A DNA stretch of 30,195 nt from positions 1 to 30,195 of the IMG/VR virus record IMGVR_UViG_3300044701_000488; one strand, written 5' to 3'. Positions 18,550-26,021 of this stretch are shown here, piece by piece. Origin of the DNA: a virus. The position numbers were made by a program, and so were the translations under genes. Under the pieces are notes generated by a model. It searched no databases and had not been told where the DNA came from. It saw only the letters and a list, made by a program, of their open reading frames with translations. Numbering within the stretch: the first letter of the stretch is position 1; the number at the start of each line of letters is the position of its first letter.

Positions 18550-20973
18550 ATGGCGGTTACTCTTTCTTTATTTGCCGGCGCGGGCGCTCAATTTTTTAGT
18601 AATAACGGCGTTATTTTATCTGGCGGCAAGATATATACATATTTAGCTGGAACCACCACGCCTAATGCTGCATATACGGATGCTACAGGTAACAATGCCC
18701 ATACAAATCCAATTATTTTAGACTCTGCTGGCCGCGTTCCTTCCGGAGAAATTTGGCTTACTACTGGCGTTGGGTACAAATTTGAAGTTACAACGTCGGC
18801 GGATGTTTTATTAAATACTTACGACAATATTCCATCTTCAGCTCAACCGCCCGCAGCAAATGATGCTGATTCAATAATGTACGAACAAGGCTACCTTGTT
18901 ACCGCAGGTAGTTTTGTTGTTGGAAAAACCTATCGCATTGTCTCTGTTGGAACCACTAATTTTACCTTAATTGGCGCAACGGCTAACATTGTTGGCCTTC
19001 ATTTTATCGCTACCGGCGTTGGCACTGGCGATGGAACCGCAGAATTATCACAAACGGTAGAAACAAAATTAAGACAAGCGGTTAGCGTCAAAGATTTTGG
19101 TGCTGTGGGTGATGGTGTGGCAGATGATACGGCTGCAATTCAAGCTGCGGTTACGGCGGCAAAAAACATTATTGTGCCAACTGGCACTTACAAAATTACA
19201 GCAAACATTAATTTATCTAGCAATCAAACCATTGAATGTCAGGCTGATGTTGTTTTTGATGTTTCGTCGGCACCAACTGGAACAAGAGTTTTTTACGCCG
19301 CAGGATCGTTTGGCTCCACATATTCACTAACCGCTGACGCTAATGTGGGCGCAACAACGCTGACTTTAACTTCTGGCGATGCGGCAAATTTTGCAGCAAA
19401 TGATTGGATTCAAATATATTCAAACACAATTTATGACCCTGGTTTTTCAGCAGGAAAAATAGGGGAGATGGTACAGATTGCTTCTGTTGTTTCAGGGACT
19501 ATCACTTTAAAATCCCCTCTAGATGGCGGCAATTACACAACCGCGCAATCAGCAGTTATTCGGAAAGCAACTTTTGTTGAAAACATATCCGTTATAGGCG
19601 GTCAGTTTATTGGCTCAAGCACATCAACCGTTTTGCACGTTGCAGTCCGGTTTGATATTGCTTACAACTGTTCGATCTACAAATCTCGCGCAAAATTTTG
19701 CAACGGTAATTCGTTCAATATACGCGACAGTCTTTTCTGCATTGCGTCCGACATTTATGTTGAAGATGCACTAAATACTGGAACAGGGTACGGCATAAAT
19801 TGGACAGGTACTTGCCAAGACTGCAAAACAGTTAACAGTGTTTTTGTTCGTTGCCGCCACGCAGTTACTAATACTAGCGGTGGCATTGGCCTTTGCCGCC
19901 GATTGAGCTACGAAAATTGCACTTCCTATGACAGCATTAACAACGGTGATGCTTTTGATACGCATTCAAACGGTGAAGATATTGCGTTTGTAAATTGTGT
20001 GTCTTATGACTCATCTGCAAACGGTTTTAATATCGAGTGTGGAACTGCCACGCTAACTGCGTGCAAAGCCATACGAAGCAATCGATCTGGCATAGTTTTT
20101 TCAACAAACGTAACTTTAACCAGCAATAGATTTACGGCTGTTGGTTGCGTTGTTGACACTACCACTCAATTTTACGGATTTAATATCGGCAACGCGAGTC
20201 CAATAAATTCCGCGACACAGCAAATAAGCATTGTGGGTTGCTCGGTGTTTAATACCGCACAAGAAGCAATGTTGGTGGCAGGCGATAGCGGGCATGAAAT
20301 TCATGGTCTTGAAGTAACGGGGGGTCAATTTCAAGGCAATGACGCAGCAAAACAATTTTCTATTGGCGAGTTTACCTCAAAATTCCGCATATCAAACGTG
20401 CATGTCCAATCCGCACAAACAGGCGGAAATGCGATGTTACTTAAAGATTGTTCGTATGGCTCTATTGATAACTGCGTTTTTGAATTTACCACGCAAGGAA
20501 CAGGAACGTGTTTAACAATAGACGACTCAAACAATATTTCTGTATCGAATTGCACTGGCAAACAAGTCAACCCCGCAAGAGGCACAGGTATTACGCTGGC
20601 GGGAACAACAAGTAAAATTTACATTGCGCCAAACAATAATTTTCAAGATTGTGCAACAACAGGTGTTGCAGAGGCTTCTTTAACTATTGCGTCGGGTGTT
20701 ATCACCATCCCTAACAGCAGCATTGGCGTTTGCGTTATTGACACTGAAGGTGGTGCGGCAACTGACGATTTAGACACCATTAACGGTGGCTTTACGGGGC
20801 AAGTTACGGTGCTAACCCCAGCTAGCAGCGCCAGAGATGTAACGGTTAAAGACAACACCGGCAATCTTCGTTTAAACGGCGATTTTGTTTTTGCTGGTGT
20901 TCAAGACACATTGACCTTAATGTGTAAAACCGATGGTGGCTTGTGGTTTGAGTTGTCACGCTCTAACAATTAA
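18550..20973 (+). CDS. Tailspike with P22-like head-binding domain and beta-helix
   Basis: An 807-residue receptor-binding spike. Residues about 1-95 match the P22-tailspike-like head-binding domain (GGKIYTYLAGTTTPNAAYTD, LDSAGRVPSGEIWL). Residues about 115-160 hold a module common in phage fibres (VVGKTYRIVSVGTTNFTLIG). At about 178 comes VKDFGAVGDGVADDTAAIQA, the standard entry to a Pectate_lyase_3-type right-handed beta-helix, followed by many Asn-rich turns to about 700 and a compact C-terminal trimerisation or capping region. It may depolymerise a host surface polysaccharide; no active-site residues can be assigned. Codon use is clearly more A/T-rich than TerL, portal or coat, pointing to exchange. 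Preceded by AAGGAT. Confidence 0.9.
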   Translation: MAVTLSLFAGAGAQFFSNNGVILSGGKIYTYLAGTTTPNAAYTDATGNNAHTNPIILDSAGRVPSGEIWLTTGVGYKFEVTTSADVLLNTYDNIPSSAQPPAANDADSIMYEQGYLVTAGSFVVGKTYRIVSVGTTNFTLIGATANIVGLHFIATGVGTGDGTAELSQTVETKLRQAVSVKDFGAVGDGVADDTAAIQAAVTAAKNIIVPTGTYKITANINLSSNQTIECQADVVFDVSSAPTGTRVFYAAGSFGSTYSLTADANVGATTLTLTSGDAANFAANDWIQIYSNTIYDPGFSAGKIGEMVQIASVVSGTITLKSPLDGGNYTTAQSAVIRKATFVENISVIGGQFIGSSTSTVLHVAVRFDIAYNCSIYKSRAKFCNGNSFNIRDSLFCIASDIYVEDALNTGTGYGINWTGTCQDCKTVNSVFVRCRHAVTNTSGGIGLCRRLSYENCTSYDSINNGDAFDTHSNGEDIAFVNCVSYDSSANGFNIECGTATLTACKAIRSNRSGIVFSTNVTLTSNRFTAVGCVVDTTTQFYGFNIGNASPINSATQQISIVGCSVFNTAQEAMLVAGDSGHEIHGLEVTGGQFQGNDAAKQFSIGEFTSKFRISNVHVQSAQTGGNAMLLKDCSYGSIDNCVFEFTTQGTGTCLTIDDSNNISVSNCTGKQVNPARGTGITLAGTTSKIYIAPNNNFQDCATTGVAEASLTIASGVITIPNSSIGVCVIDTEGGAATDDLDTINGGFTGQVTVLTPASSARDVTVKDNTGNLRLNGDFVFAGVQDTLTLMCKTDGGLWFELSRSNN

Positions 20974-20984
20974 AAGGATACGCT

Positions 20985-21059
20985 ATGTTTTTTAATTGGG
21001 AAGAACTGCCAAAAGAAGTGCAAGAAGCCTACAAGCGGCAACAACAGAAATGTAGATAA
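20985..21059 (+). CDS. 24-residue peptide behind the tailspike
   Basis: A short ORF, MFFNWEELPKEVQEAYKRQQ then QKCR, with AAAGGA 7 bases before its ATG and an amphipathic helical sequence. It fills part of the space between the tailspike stop and the scaffold promoter. Similar very short peptides containing a W..LP..V..AY pattern occur in other phages, by recall. Function unknown; moderate confidence that it is translated. Confidence 0.45.
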   Translation: MFFNWEELPKEVQEAYKRQQQKCR

Positions 21060-21086
21060 CGTAAACAGTACAAACTATTTGCGTAT

Positions 21087-21114
21087 TTGACACACTAAAT
21101 TTTTAATGTAATAT
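21087..21114 (+). promoter_or_regulatory. Strong sigma-70 promoter before scaffold and coat
   Basis: Perfect -35 TTGACA (21087-21092), 16-base spacer, -10 TAATAT (21109-21114). The start is predicted near 21121, giving a 41-base leader. It would let scaffold and coat be made in excess of the upstream packaging proteins. Confidence 0.75.
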
Positions 21115-21142
21115 CAACACTGTATCGGCCCAGTAGACCGAG

Positions 21143-21157
21143 GATTCTTCAGGAATC
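21143..21157 (+). promoter_or_regulatory. Leader hairpin overlapping the scaffold ribosome site
   Basis: GATTC (21143-21147), loop TTCAG, GAATC (21153-21157). The Shine-Dalgarno AGGA (21151-21154) lies half in the loop and half in the stem, so pairing could dampen scaffold translation. The stem is only 5 bp, so the effect may be small. Confidence 0.4.
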
Positions 21158-21161
21158 GAAA

Positions 21162-21947
21162 ATGTCAGAAGAGCAACAAAATCAGTTAGCGGATTCACCC
21201 GCGCCAGACCAGGCACCGACGGCAGAGCCTGTAGCTGAAGAAACACTAGCGCCGGAGAATGAACAGCCGACCGAACAGCAGTCTAAGACCTTCACACAAG
21301 AAGAATTGGATGCCATCGTAGGCAAAAGGCTTGCAAGAGAGCAAAGGAAGTGGGAACGTGAGCAGAGTCGTAAAGTGCAAACCGCACCTACACTTGCAGA
21401 GCTACCGCCTGTCGAGAATTTTGACTCCGTTGATGCGTATGCCGATGCACTGGCAACGCGCAAGGCTGAAGAATTGTTGGCCAAGCGGGAGCTTGAACGG
21501 CAACAGATGGATTTTCTCGATGCGTATCACGACAGAGAAGAGGAAGCACGGAGTAAGTATGATGACTTTGAACAAGTTGCGTACAACCCCAAGCTGCCAA
21601 TCTCTAACGCGATGGCTGAGACGATCCAAGCGTCGGATATTGGCCCTGATATTGCGTATTATCTTGGCTCAAACCCGAAAGAAGCCGCACGTATAGCCGC
21701 ACTGAATTCGCCTATGTTGCAGGCCAAAGAGATCGGTAAACTGGAAGCAAAAATTACTTCCGAACCGGTTTTGAAACGAACAACGAGTGCCCCACCGCCC
21801 ATCGCGCCAATTTCTGGCCGTGGCTCTGGTACACCGTCTTACGATACGACTGACCCACGCTCAGTGAAAAACATGAGCACGTCAGAGTGGATTGAAGCGG
21901 AGCGCCAGCGTCAGATGAAGAAGTGGGAAGCACAACGTAACCGCTAA
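21162..21947 (+). CDS. Scaffolding protein
   Basis: A 261-residue protein in the scaffold position just before the coat gene. The N-terminal 45 residues are acidic and disordered (Gln/Glu/Pro-rich). A typical phage scaffold segment then follows, TFTQEELDAIVGKRLAREQR (about 45-64), with long charged helices to about 175. The basic C-terminus (SEWIEAERQRQMKKWEAQRN) would be the coat-binding end, as in P22 gp8. No protease motif. Preceded by its own strong promoter. The last 4 bases overlap the antisense homing endonuclease gene, which separates it from the coat gene by 677 bases. Confidence 0.88.
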   Translation: MSEEQQNQLADSPAPDQAPTAEPVAEETLAPENEQPTEQQSKTFTQEELDAIVGKRLAREQRKWEREQSRKVQTAPTLAELPPVENFDSVDAYADALATRKAEELLAKRELERQQMDFLDAYHDREEEARSKYDDFEQVAYNPKLPISNAMAETIQASDIGPDIAYYLGSNPKEAARIAALNSPMLQAKEIGKLEAKITSEPVLKRTTSAPPPIAPISGRGSGTPSYDTTDPRSVKNMSTSEWIEAERQRQMKKWEAQRNR

Positions 21948-22564
21948 GTTAAGATTTTAAAGTCGGGAAAGTTCTCAGAAAGGCATCGTTTTCTAACCGT
22001 AAATCTATGAATGCCAGTAGCCAAAGCTGCTTCTGCAAAGGAGCGGTATTCAACCCCAAACACGCTGCACTTAATGTTGCGATGGTGGGTAAGGCTGCGC
22101 GCTTGTTTAGATTCGTCGCTGTACGCGGCTCGCTTAAAATAAAGCCGCTTGCGGCCAAGCAAAGCCGCCCGTTGTTTGGCTTTCGTCTCTTCAGACGTAA
22201 CGCTACCCAACCGCGCTTGACGAATCTTTTCCCGCGCTTCGGCAGAAACGCTATGCCGACCGTTCGTATCGGCATGGCGCTCTGCTATATGCTCTTTGGG
22301 CGTCAAGCATTCAAGATTTTCAACGCGGTTGTCAGTTTTATCGCCGTTAATGTGGTGAATCTGCTTGAGAGGGTCAAAGCCCTTCAGCCAGCAAGCGGCC
22401 ACAACGCGGTGCATAAGCCGCTGACGACCCAACATGAGATAGCCCATGTTGTGGGTTGTCGGCGTGTAAGGTTGGAGCTTTCTGAGAACTTTTCCGCAAC
22501 GCGACACAGCGTACAGGTGGTCAAAAAATCGATATTCGATACCGTCTACTTGGATGCTAATCAT
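21944..22564 (-). CDS. HNH homing endonuclease, free-standing, antisense
   Basis: A 206-residue endonuclease encoded against all surrounding late genes. HNH core at about 68-93: QIHHINGDKTDNRVENLECL with H70, H71 and N79, and then H92 in TPKEH. Two NUMOD3-like repeats follow (SAEAREKIRQARLG at 106-119 and SEETKAKQRAALLGRK at 123-138), and a NUMOD1-like helix-turn-helix at the end (SFAEAALATGIHRFTVRKRC). The N-terminal GYLMLGRQRLMHRVVAACWL is also standard for the group. GGAAGG precedes the start. It occupies the scaffold-coat gap and overlaps the scaffold stop by 4 bases; no intron signature was noticed around it, so it appears to be a selfish insertion. Confidence 0.92.
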   Translation of the reverse strand: MISIQVDGIEYRFFDHLYAVSRCGKVLRKLQPYTPTTHNMGYLMLGRQRLMHRVVAACWLKGFDPLKQIHHINGDKTDNRVENLECLTPKEHIAERHADTNGRHSVSAEAREKIRQARLGSVTSEETKAKQRAALLGRKRLYFKRAAYSDESKQARSLTHHRNIKCSVFGVEYRSFAEAALATGIHRFTVRKRCLSENFPDFKILT

Positions 22565-22624
22565 GTTGTACCTTCCGGTGGCTAAAGAATCTTAATTCTA
22601 ACTGATTTTTGAGAGGAATGCAAA

Positions 22625-23839
22625 ATGGCAAACAGTATCTTAACAATTGACATGATCACACGCAAAGCGTTGGAGATCTTGGAAAACAACCTGGTGCTCA
22701 CTCGTAACGTTAACCGTCAGTACGACGACTCTTTCGCTGTTGAAGGCGCTAAAATTGGTTCCACCCTGCGTATCCGTTTACCAGACCGCGCTCTGGTAAC
22801 CGACGGTGCCGCCCTGCAAGTTCAGGACGACAACGAACAGTTCACCACCCTGACCGTGGCTTCCCAGAAGCACATCGGCGTGAACTTTACCTCTGCCGAA
22901 CTCACCATGCAGTTGGATGACTTCGCTGAGCGTGTTCTGAAGCCTCGTATTTCGCAGCTGGCTTCCAGCATTGACGCTGACGTTGCTAACTCGTACAAAG
23001 CGATTGCTAACTCGGTCGGCACCCCAGGCACCACCCCATCGACTTCGCTCGTTCTGCTGCAAGCTCAGCAGAAGCTGAACGAAAACGCTGCTGTGATGTC
23101 GCCACGCTACGCAACGGTCAACCCAGCCGCTAACGCTGGTCTGGTTGAAGGCATGAAAGGTCTGTTCAATCCGACCGACACTATCAGCCGCCAGTTCAAG
23201 AACGGCATGATGGGCATGGGCGTGTTGGGCTTTGATGAAGTCAACATGTCTCAGTCGATCAAGCAGCACACCACTGGCTCGCGTTCTACCGCCGACACCA
23301 TTTTGGTAAACGGCACTGTTTCGACTCAAGGCCAAGCAACCATCAGCATTGATGGCGGCACTGGTTCTGCGACCGTTACTGTTGGCGACGTGTTTACTAT
23401 CGCTAACGTGTTTGCTGTCAACCCACAGACTCGTGAATCGACTGGTTCGCTCCAGCAGTTCACCGTGACTGCGGCTAGTACTGCTGCTGGCGGCGCTTGG
23501 ACAGATATCGAAATTTCTCCAGCTATGTACACTTCCGCTAACGCTCTGGCAACTATCAATGCATTCCCACAAGACGGCGCGGCGGTAACTTTCCTTGGCG
23601 CAGCTTCGACTCAGTACGCTCAAAACCTCGTCTACCACAAAGATGCGATCACATTTGCGACCGCTGACTTGCTGTTGCCGCAGGGCGTTGACATGGCTTC
23701 CCGCCAAGTCCATAACGGCATTTCGATGCGCGTTGTTCGTCAGTACGACATCAACAACGACCGTCTGCCTTGCCGTATTGACGTTTTGTATGGCTTTAGC
23801 ACGATCCGTCCACAAATGGCTTGCCGTATCTGGGGCTAA
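22625..23839 (+). CDS. Major capsid protein, P22 coat-like
   Basis: A 404-residue HK97-fold coat protein of the P22 gp5 family. Typical start MANSILTIDMITRKALEILE with NRQYDDSFAVEGAKIGSTLR, then HIGVNFTSAELTMQLDDFAE and, near residue 160, RYATVNPAANAGLVEGMKGL. Residues about 225-275 contain a Gly/Thr/Val-rich beta insertion (TISIDGGTGSATVTVGD), in the place of the P22 I-domain. The ending VDVLYGFSTIRPQMACRIWG is also family-like. Length is near P22 gp5 (430). Strong GAGAGGA ribosome site. Codon use is strongly biased, as in highly expressed genes. A hairpin follows the stop. Confidence 0.94.
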   Translation: MANSILTIDMITRKALEILENNLVLTRNVNRQYDDSFAVEGAKIGSTLRIRLPDRALVTDGAALQVQDDNEQFTTLTVASQKHIGVNFTSAELTMQLDDFAERVLKPRISQLASSIDADVANSYKAIANSVGTPGTTPSTSLVLLQAQQKLNENAAVMSPRYATVNPAANAGLVEGMKGLFNPTDTISRQFKNGMMGMGVLGFDEVNMSQSIKQHTTGSRSTADTILVNGTVSTQGQATISIDGGTGSATVTVGDVFTIANVFAVNPQTRESTGSLQQFTVTAASTAAGGAWTDIEISPAMYTSANALATINAFPQDGAAVTFLGAASTQYAQNLVYHKDAITFATADLLLPQGVDMASRQVHNGISMRVVRQYDINNDRLPCRIDVLYGFSTIRPQMACRIWG

Positions 23840-23846
23840 GCACTGG

Positions 23847-23864
23847 TGGGGGTTTCGGCCCCCA
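23847..23864 (+). terminator. Hairpin after the coat gene
   Basis: TGGGGG (23847-23852), loop TTTCGG, CCCCCA (23859-23864). A run of five T comes only 14 bases later, so it is a weak terminator or an mRNA 3'-end stabiliser. It lies 8 bases after the coat stop codon and shares its right arm and flank with the hairpin at 24298. Confidence 0.55.
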
Positions 23865-23895
23865 TTAACGACACTCTTTTTAAAGGAAATTTATC

Positions 23896-24291
23896 ATGGC
23901 TCTTCCTAACGGCGCTGGTGGATACCAGCTTGGTGATGGCAATATTGGCGAAGCTCAACTGGGCGTTCAAGGCGCTCCAACCGCTCTCACCGCAGACGTA
24001 ACCGTAACCGCAGCTCAGCTGGCTAATGGCCTGTTTACTGTGGACTCCGCTGCTGACATTACTGCCACCCTGCCAACCGTAGCATTGCTGGAAGCTACTG
24101 TTAGCAGCGCTAAAGTAAACAGCTCGTTTGATATCGCTGTAGTTAACGTCGACGCTTCGTACCAAGTGACTTTTGCTGCCGGTACAGGCTGGACGCTTGT
24201 GGGTAGCGCAATTGTTCTGGAAGCTACTTCCGGCCAGTTCCGCGCTCGCAAGACTGGCGACGGCACTTGGACTCTGTATCGTATTGCGTAA
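23896..24291 (+). CDS. Beta-rich capsid-associated protein (131 residues)
   Basis: A 131-residue protein with a Gly-rich start (MALPNGAGGYQLGDGNIGEA) and strands such as FDIAVVNVDASYQVTFAAGT, ending GTWTLYRIA. The pattern is that of capsid decoration or head-fibre proteins, which commonly lie just after the coat gene. AAAGGA precedes the ATG. Codon bias resembles the coat gene, so high expression is likely. The exact family is not recognised. Confidence 0.75.
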   Translation: MALPNGAGGYQLGDGNIGEAQLGVQGAPTALTADVTVTAAQLANGLFTVDSAADITATLPTVALLEATVSSAKVNSSFDIAVVNVDASYQVTFAAGTGWTLVGSAIVLEATSGQFRARKTGDGTWTLYRIA

Positions 24292-24297
24292 TAACCC

Positions 24298-24313
24298 GGG
24301 GGCTTCGGCCCCC
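24298..24313 (+). terminator. UUCG-capped hairpin between structural genes
   Basis: GGGGGC (24298-24303), TTCG, GCCCCC (24308-24313): a perfect stem with the very stable C(UUCG)G tetraloop, followed by ATTATTT. Partial terminator or RNase barrier that would lower expression of genes after coat and its partner. Confidence 0.65.
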
Positions 24314-24332
24314 ATTATTTAAAGGATAAATC

Positions 24333-24929
24333 ATGCCTAATACAAAAGCGGTAGGCGTTGCATTTGCCGACCCAGCCTTTGATTCGGTGCAAGTTGGTTC
24401 TGCCGGCGCACCGATTCAAATTACTTCGTCCGGCATTTTGAATGGTAGTTACGCCACTACTTCGGCAACTTCTGGCGATACACGTCTGACGTATCAACGC
24501 TTGGCTTTTACCTCAACTGGCTCGGGCGAAACTATCCGCGCGTTTTCAACGGTAACCGGCGTTAACGCAGCTACTGCAGGCACCATCAACGGCGCGCACA
24601 TCAGCACGTCAATCAATGGTTCCGGCACAATCAGCGGCGCTGCAAACGCCATCCGTGCCACCATCGGTGGTTCGTCCACCAATCCTGGCGGCACGCTGGC
24701 GGCTCTCCAACTGGATTCCGACTTTGCGTCGGGCGGCACTTGGAGCAACGCATCGTTTCTGCGTGTGACTAACAGTGGCACTGGTCTAGTCGGAAATTTT
24801 GCCGCAATGCCGCCAGCCAATGTGGCCGGAGTGTTTCGTGCAGCGGTTGGTACTCCATCGGCTACACATACCATTCCGATTACCAGCGGCGGTACAACTT
24901 ACTACATCATGGTCAGCACTATTGCCTAA
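24333..24929 (+). CDS. Beta-rich structural protein (198 residues)
   Basis: A 198-residue Ser/Thr/Gly-rich protein with regular short strands (VGSAGAPIQITSSGILNGSY, INGSGTISGAANAIRATIGG) and a hydrophobic end ITSGGTTYYIMVSTIA. Such repetitive beta content is usual for decoration or fibre-like virion proteins. An AAAGGA ribosome site lies upstream. Its stop overlaps the next start (TAATG). Specific role unknown; location among capsid genes suggests the head surface. Confidence 0.75.
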   Translation: MPNTKAVGVAFADPAFDSVQVGSAGAPIQITSSGILNGSYATTSATSGDTRLTYQRLAFTSTGSGETIRAFSTVTGVNAATAGTINGAHISTSINGSGTISGAANAIRATIGGSSTNPGGTLAALQLDSDFASGGTWSNASFLRVTNSGTGLVGNFAAMPPANVAGVFRAAVGTPSATHTIPITSGGTTYYIMVSTIA

Positions 24930-25120
24930 TGGAAATTAGCCGAGAGTTTATTGAGTCTGAGATTCAGACGTTAGAGCAAGAGATCGGGAAGGCGCAAGCC
25001 TTCCTGACTCAAGCTCAAGCTGTTTCAGCCGCGTACAAAATGCTGTTGACACGGCTTGACACGCCGGAACCAGAACTACAGAAAGACACTGATGCCGATA
25101 ATCTATCTTCAACACCCTAA
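24929..25120 (+). CDS. Small coiled-coil protein (63 residues)
   Basis: A 63-residue protein with one long N-terminal helix, MEISREFIESEIQTLEQEIG and KAQAFLTQAQAVSAAYKMLL, followed by an acidic, disordered tail. The start overlaps the previous stop (TAATG), and the end overlaps the next gene by 29 bases. Short proteins with this helical ESEIQ..EQEI..A..FL..AQ pattern are frequent in podovirus head regions, by recall. A chaperone or assembly role is possible. Confidence 0.7.
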   Translation: MEISREFIESEIQTLEQEIGKAQAFLTQAQAVSAAYKMLLTRLDTPEPELQKDTDADNLSSTP

Positions 25121-25295
25121 ACACGGCACCAAAGTCGCTAACATGGATTTGGAAGCCGAATTTGATGAACAAAACGGGTGGGAGCGGTATAATCCCGACA
25201 CGCCTTCGGCTCCCGAAGCAGCGGCGCCAGTCAACGAGCTGGAACCCAAACGTCGTCGTAGCCGTTCACCTGTAGAGGCTGCGGCACCAGAATAA
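25092..25295 (+). CDS. Small protein with acidic centre and basic tail (67 residues)
   Basis: A 67-residue protein: MPIIYLQHPKHGTKVANMDL, then an acidic EAEFDEQNGWERYNPDTP, a Pro/Ala-rich linker and KRRRSRSP. The N-terminus (IYLQHPKHGTKVA) followed by NGWERY is a recurrent short phage pattern, by recall. The ATG at 25092 was chosen because the frame upstream (to 25056) has no ribosome site. Overlaps the coiled-coil gene by 29 bases; the adaptor gene starts 9 bases later. Confidence 0.65.
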   Translation: MPIIYLQHPKHGTKVANMDLEAEFDEQNGWERYNPDTPSAPEAAAPVNELEPKRRRSRSPVEAAAPE

Positions 25296-25304
25296 GGAGC
25301 AGAC

Positions 25305-26018
25305 ATGGCCACTACTGCTGGCGATCAAATTAACAGAGCTTTGCGGTTGCTGGGCGTGTTGGCTGAAGGTGAAACTTCTTCCGCTGCGGTTATGCAAGAC
25401 GGCCTGACCGCCTTGAATCAGATGATTGATTCGTGGAACACGGAGCGTTTGGCCGTGTTTTGTACACAAGAGCAAATTTTCCTGTGGCCACCTGACGAGA
25501 TTACTCGCACGCTGGGGCCAACCGGCGACTTTGTGGGCAATCGTCCTATTCTGATTGACGACGCGACCTACTTCCGCGATCCGCAAACCAATGTGTCCTA
25601 CGGCATCAAGCTGATCAACCAGCAGCAGTACGACGGTATTGCAGTCAAGACGGTGACCAGCACGTACCCGCAGGTTATGTTTGTCAACAACACATTCCCC
25701 GACATCACCATGACCATCTACCCAAAGCCTATGCGGCTGTTGGAATGGCATTTTGTGTCGGTGCAAGAACTAACTACCCCCGCTAATTTGGCAACTAATT
25801 TGACCTTCCCGCCAGGGTATCTGCGCGCGTTCGTTTACAACTTGGCGATGGAATTTGCGCCCGAGTTTGGTGTTGAGCCGTCACCGCAGGTGCAACGCAT
25901 TGCCATGACGTCCAAGCGTAACTTGAAGCGCATCAACAACCCAGATGACGTGATGTCAATGCCGTACTCGCTGGTGGCGACTCGTCAACGGTTTAACATC
26001 TTTGCCGGAAATTACTAA
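25305..26018 (+). CDS. Tail accessory/head-tail adaptor, P22 gp4-like
   Basis: A 237-residue adaptor expected to bind below the portal and close the channel after packaging. It begins with the family's helical start (AGDQINRALRLLGVLAEGET, then ALNQMIDSWNTERLAVFCTQ), has a central beta part, and ends in the helices PPGYLRAFVYNLAMEFAPEF and SKRNLKRINNPDD. Length exceeds P22 gp4 (166), as in many relatives. No sign of the separate peptidoglycan-hydrolase activity of P22 gp4 can be judged here. An AAGGAG ribosome site precedes the ATG. The gp10-like gene follows 3 bases after the stop. Confidence 0.85.
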   Translation: MATTAGDQINRALRLLGVLAEGETSSAAVMQDGLTALNQMIDSWNTERLAVFCTQEQIFLWPPDEITRTLGPTGDFVGNRPILIDDATYFRDPQTNVSYGIKLINQQQYDGIAVKTVTSTYPQVMFVNNTFPDITMTIYPKPMRLLEWHFVSVQELTTPANLATNLTFPPGYLRAFVYNLAMEFAPEFGVEPSPQVQRIAMTSKRNLKRINNPDDVMSMPYSLVATRQRFNIFAGNY

Positions 26019-26021
26019 GCC

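Noticed and set aside
22007-22585. 192-residue plus-strand frame opposite the HNH gene
   Set aside because: The HNH frame has clear motifs; the opposite frame has no domain or ribosome site.
22778-23815. 345-residue open frame on the minus strand across the coat gene
   Set aside because: Explained as a shadow of the strong codon bias of the coat gene; its composition (Ser/Arg/His-rich) is not protein-like.
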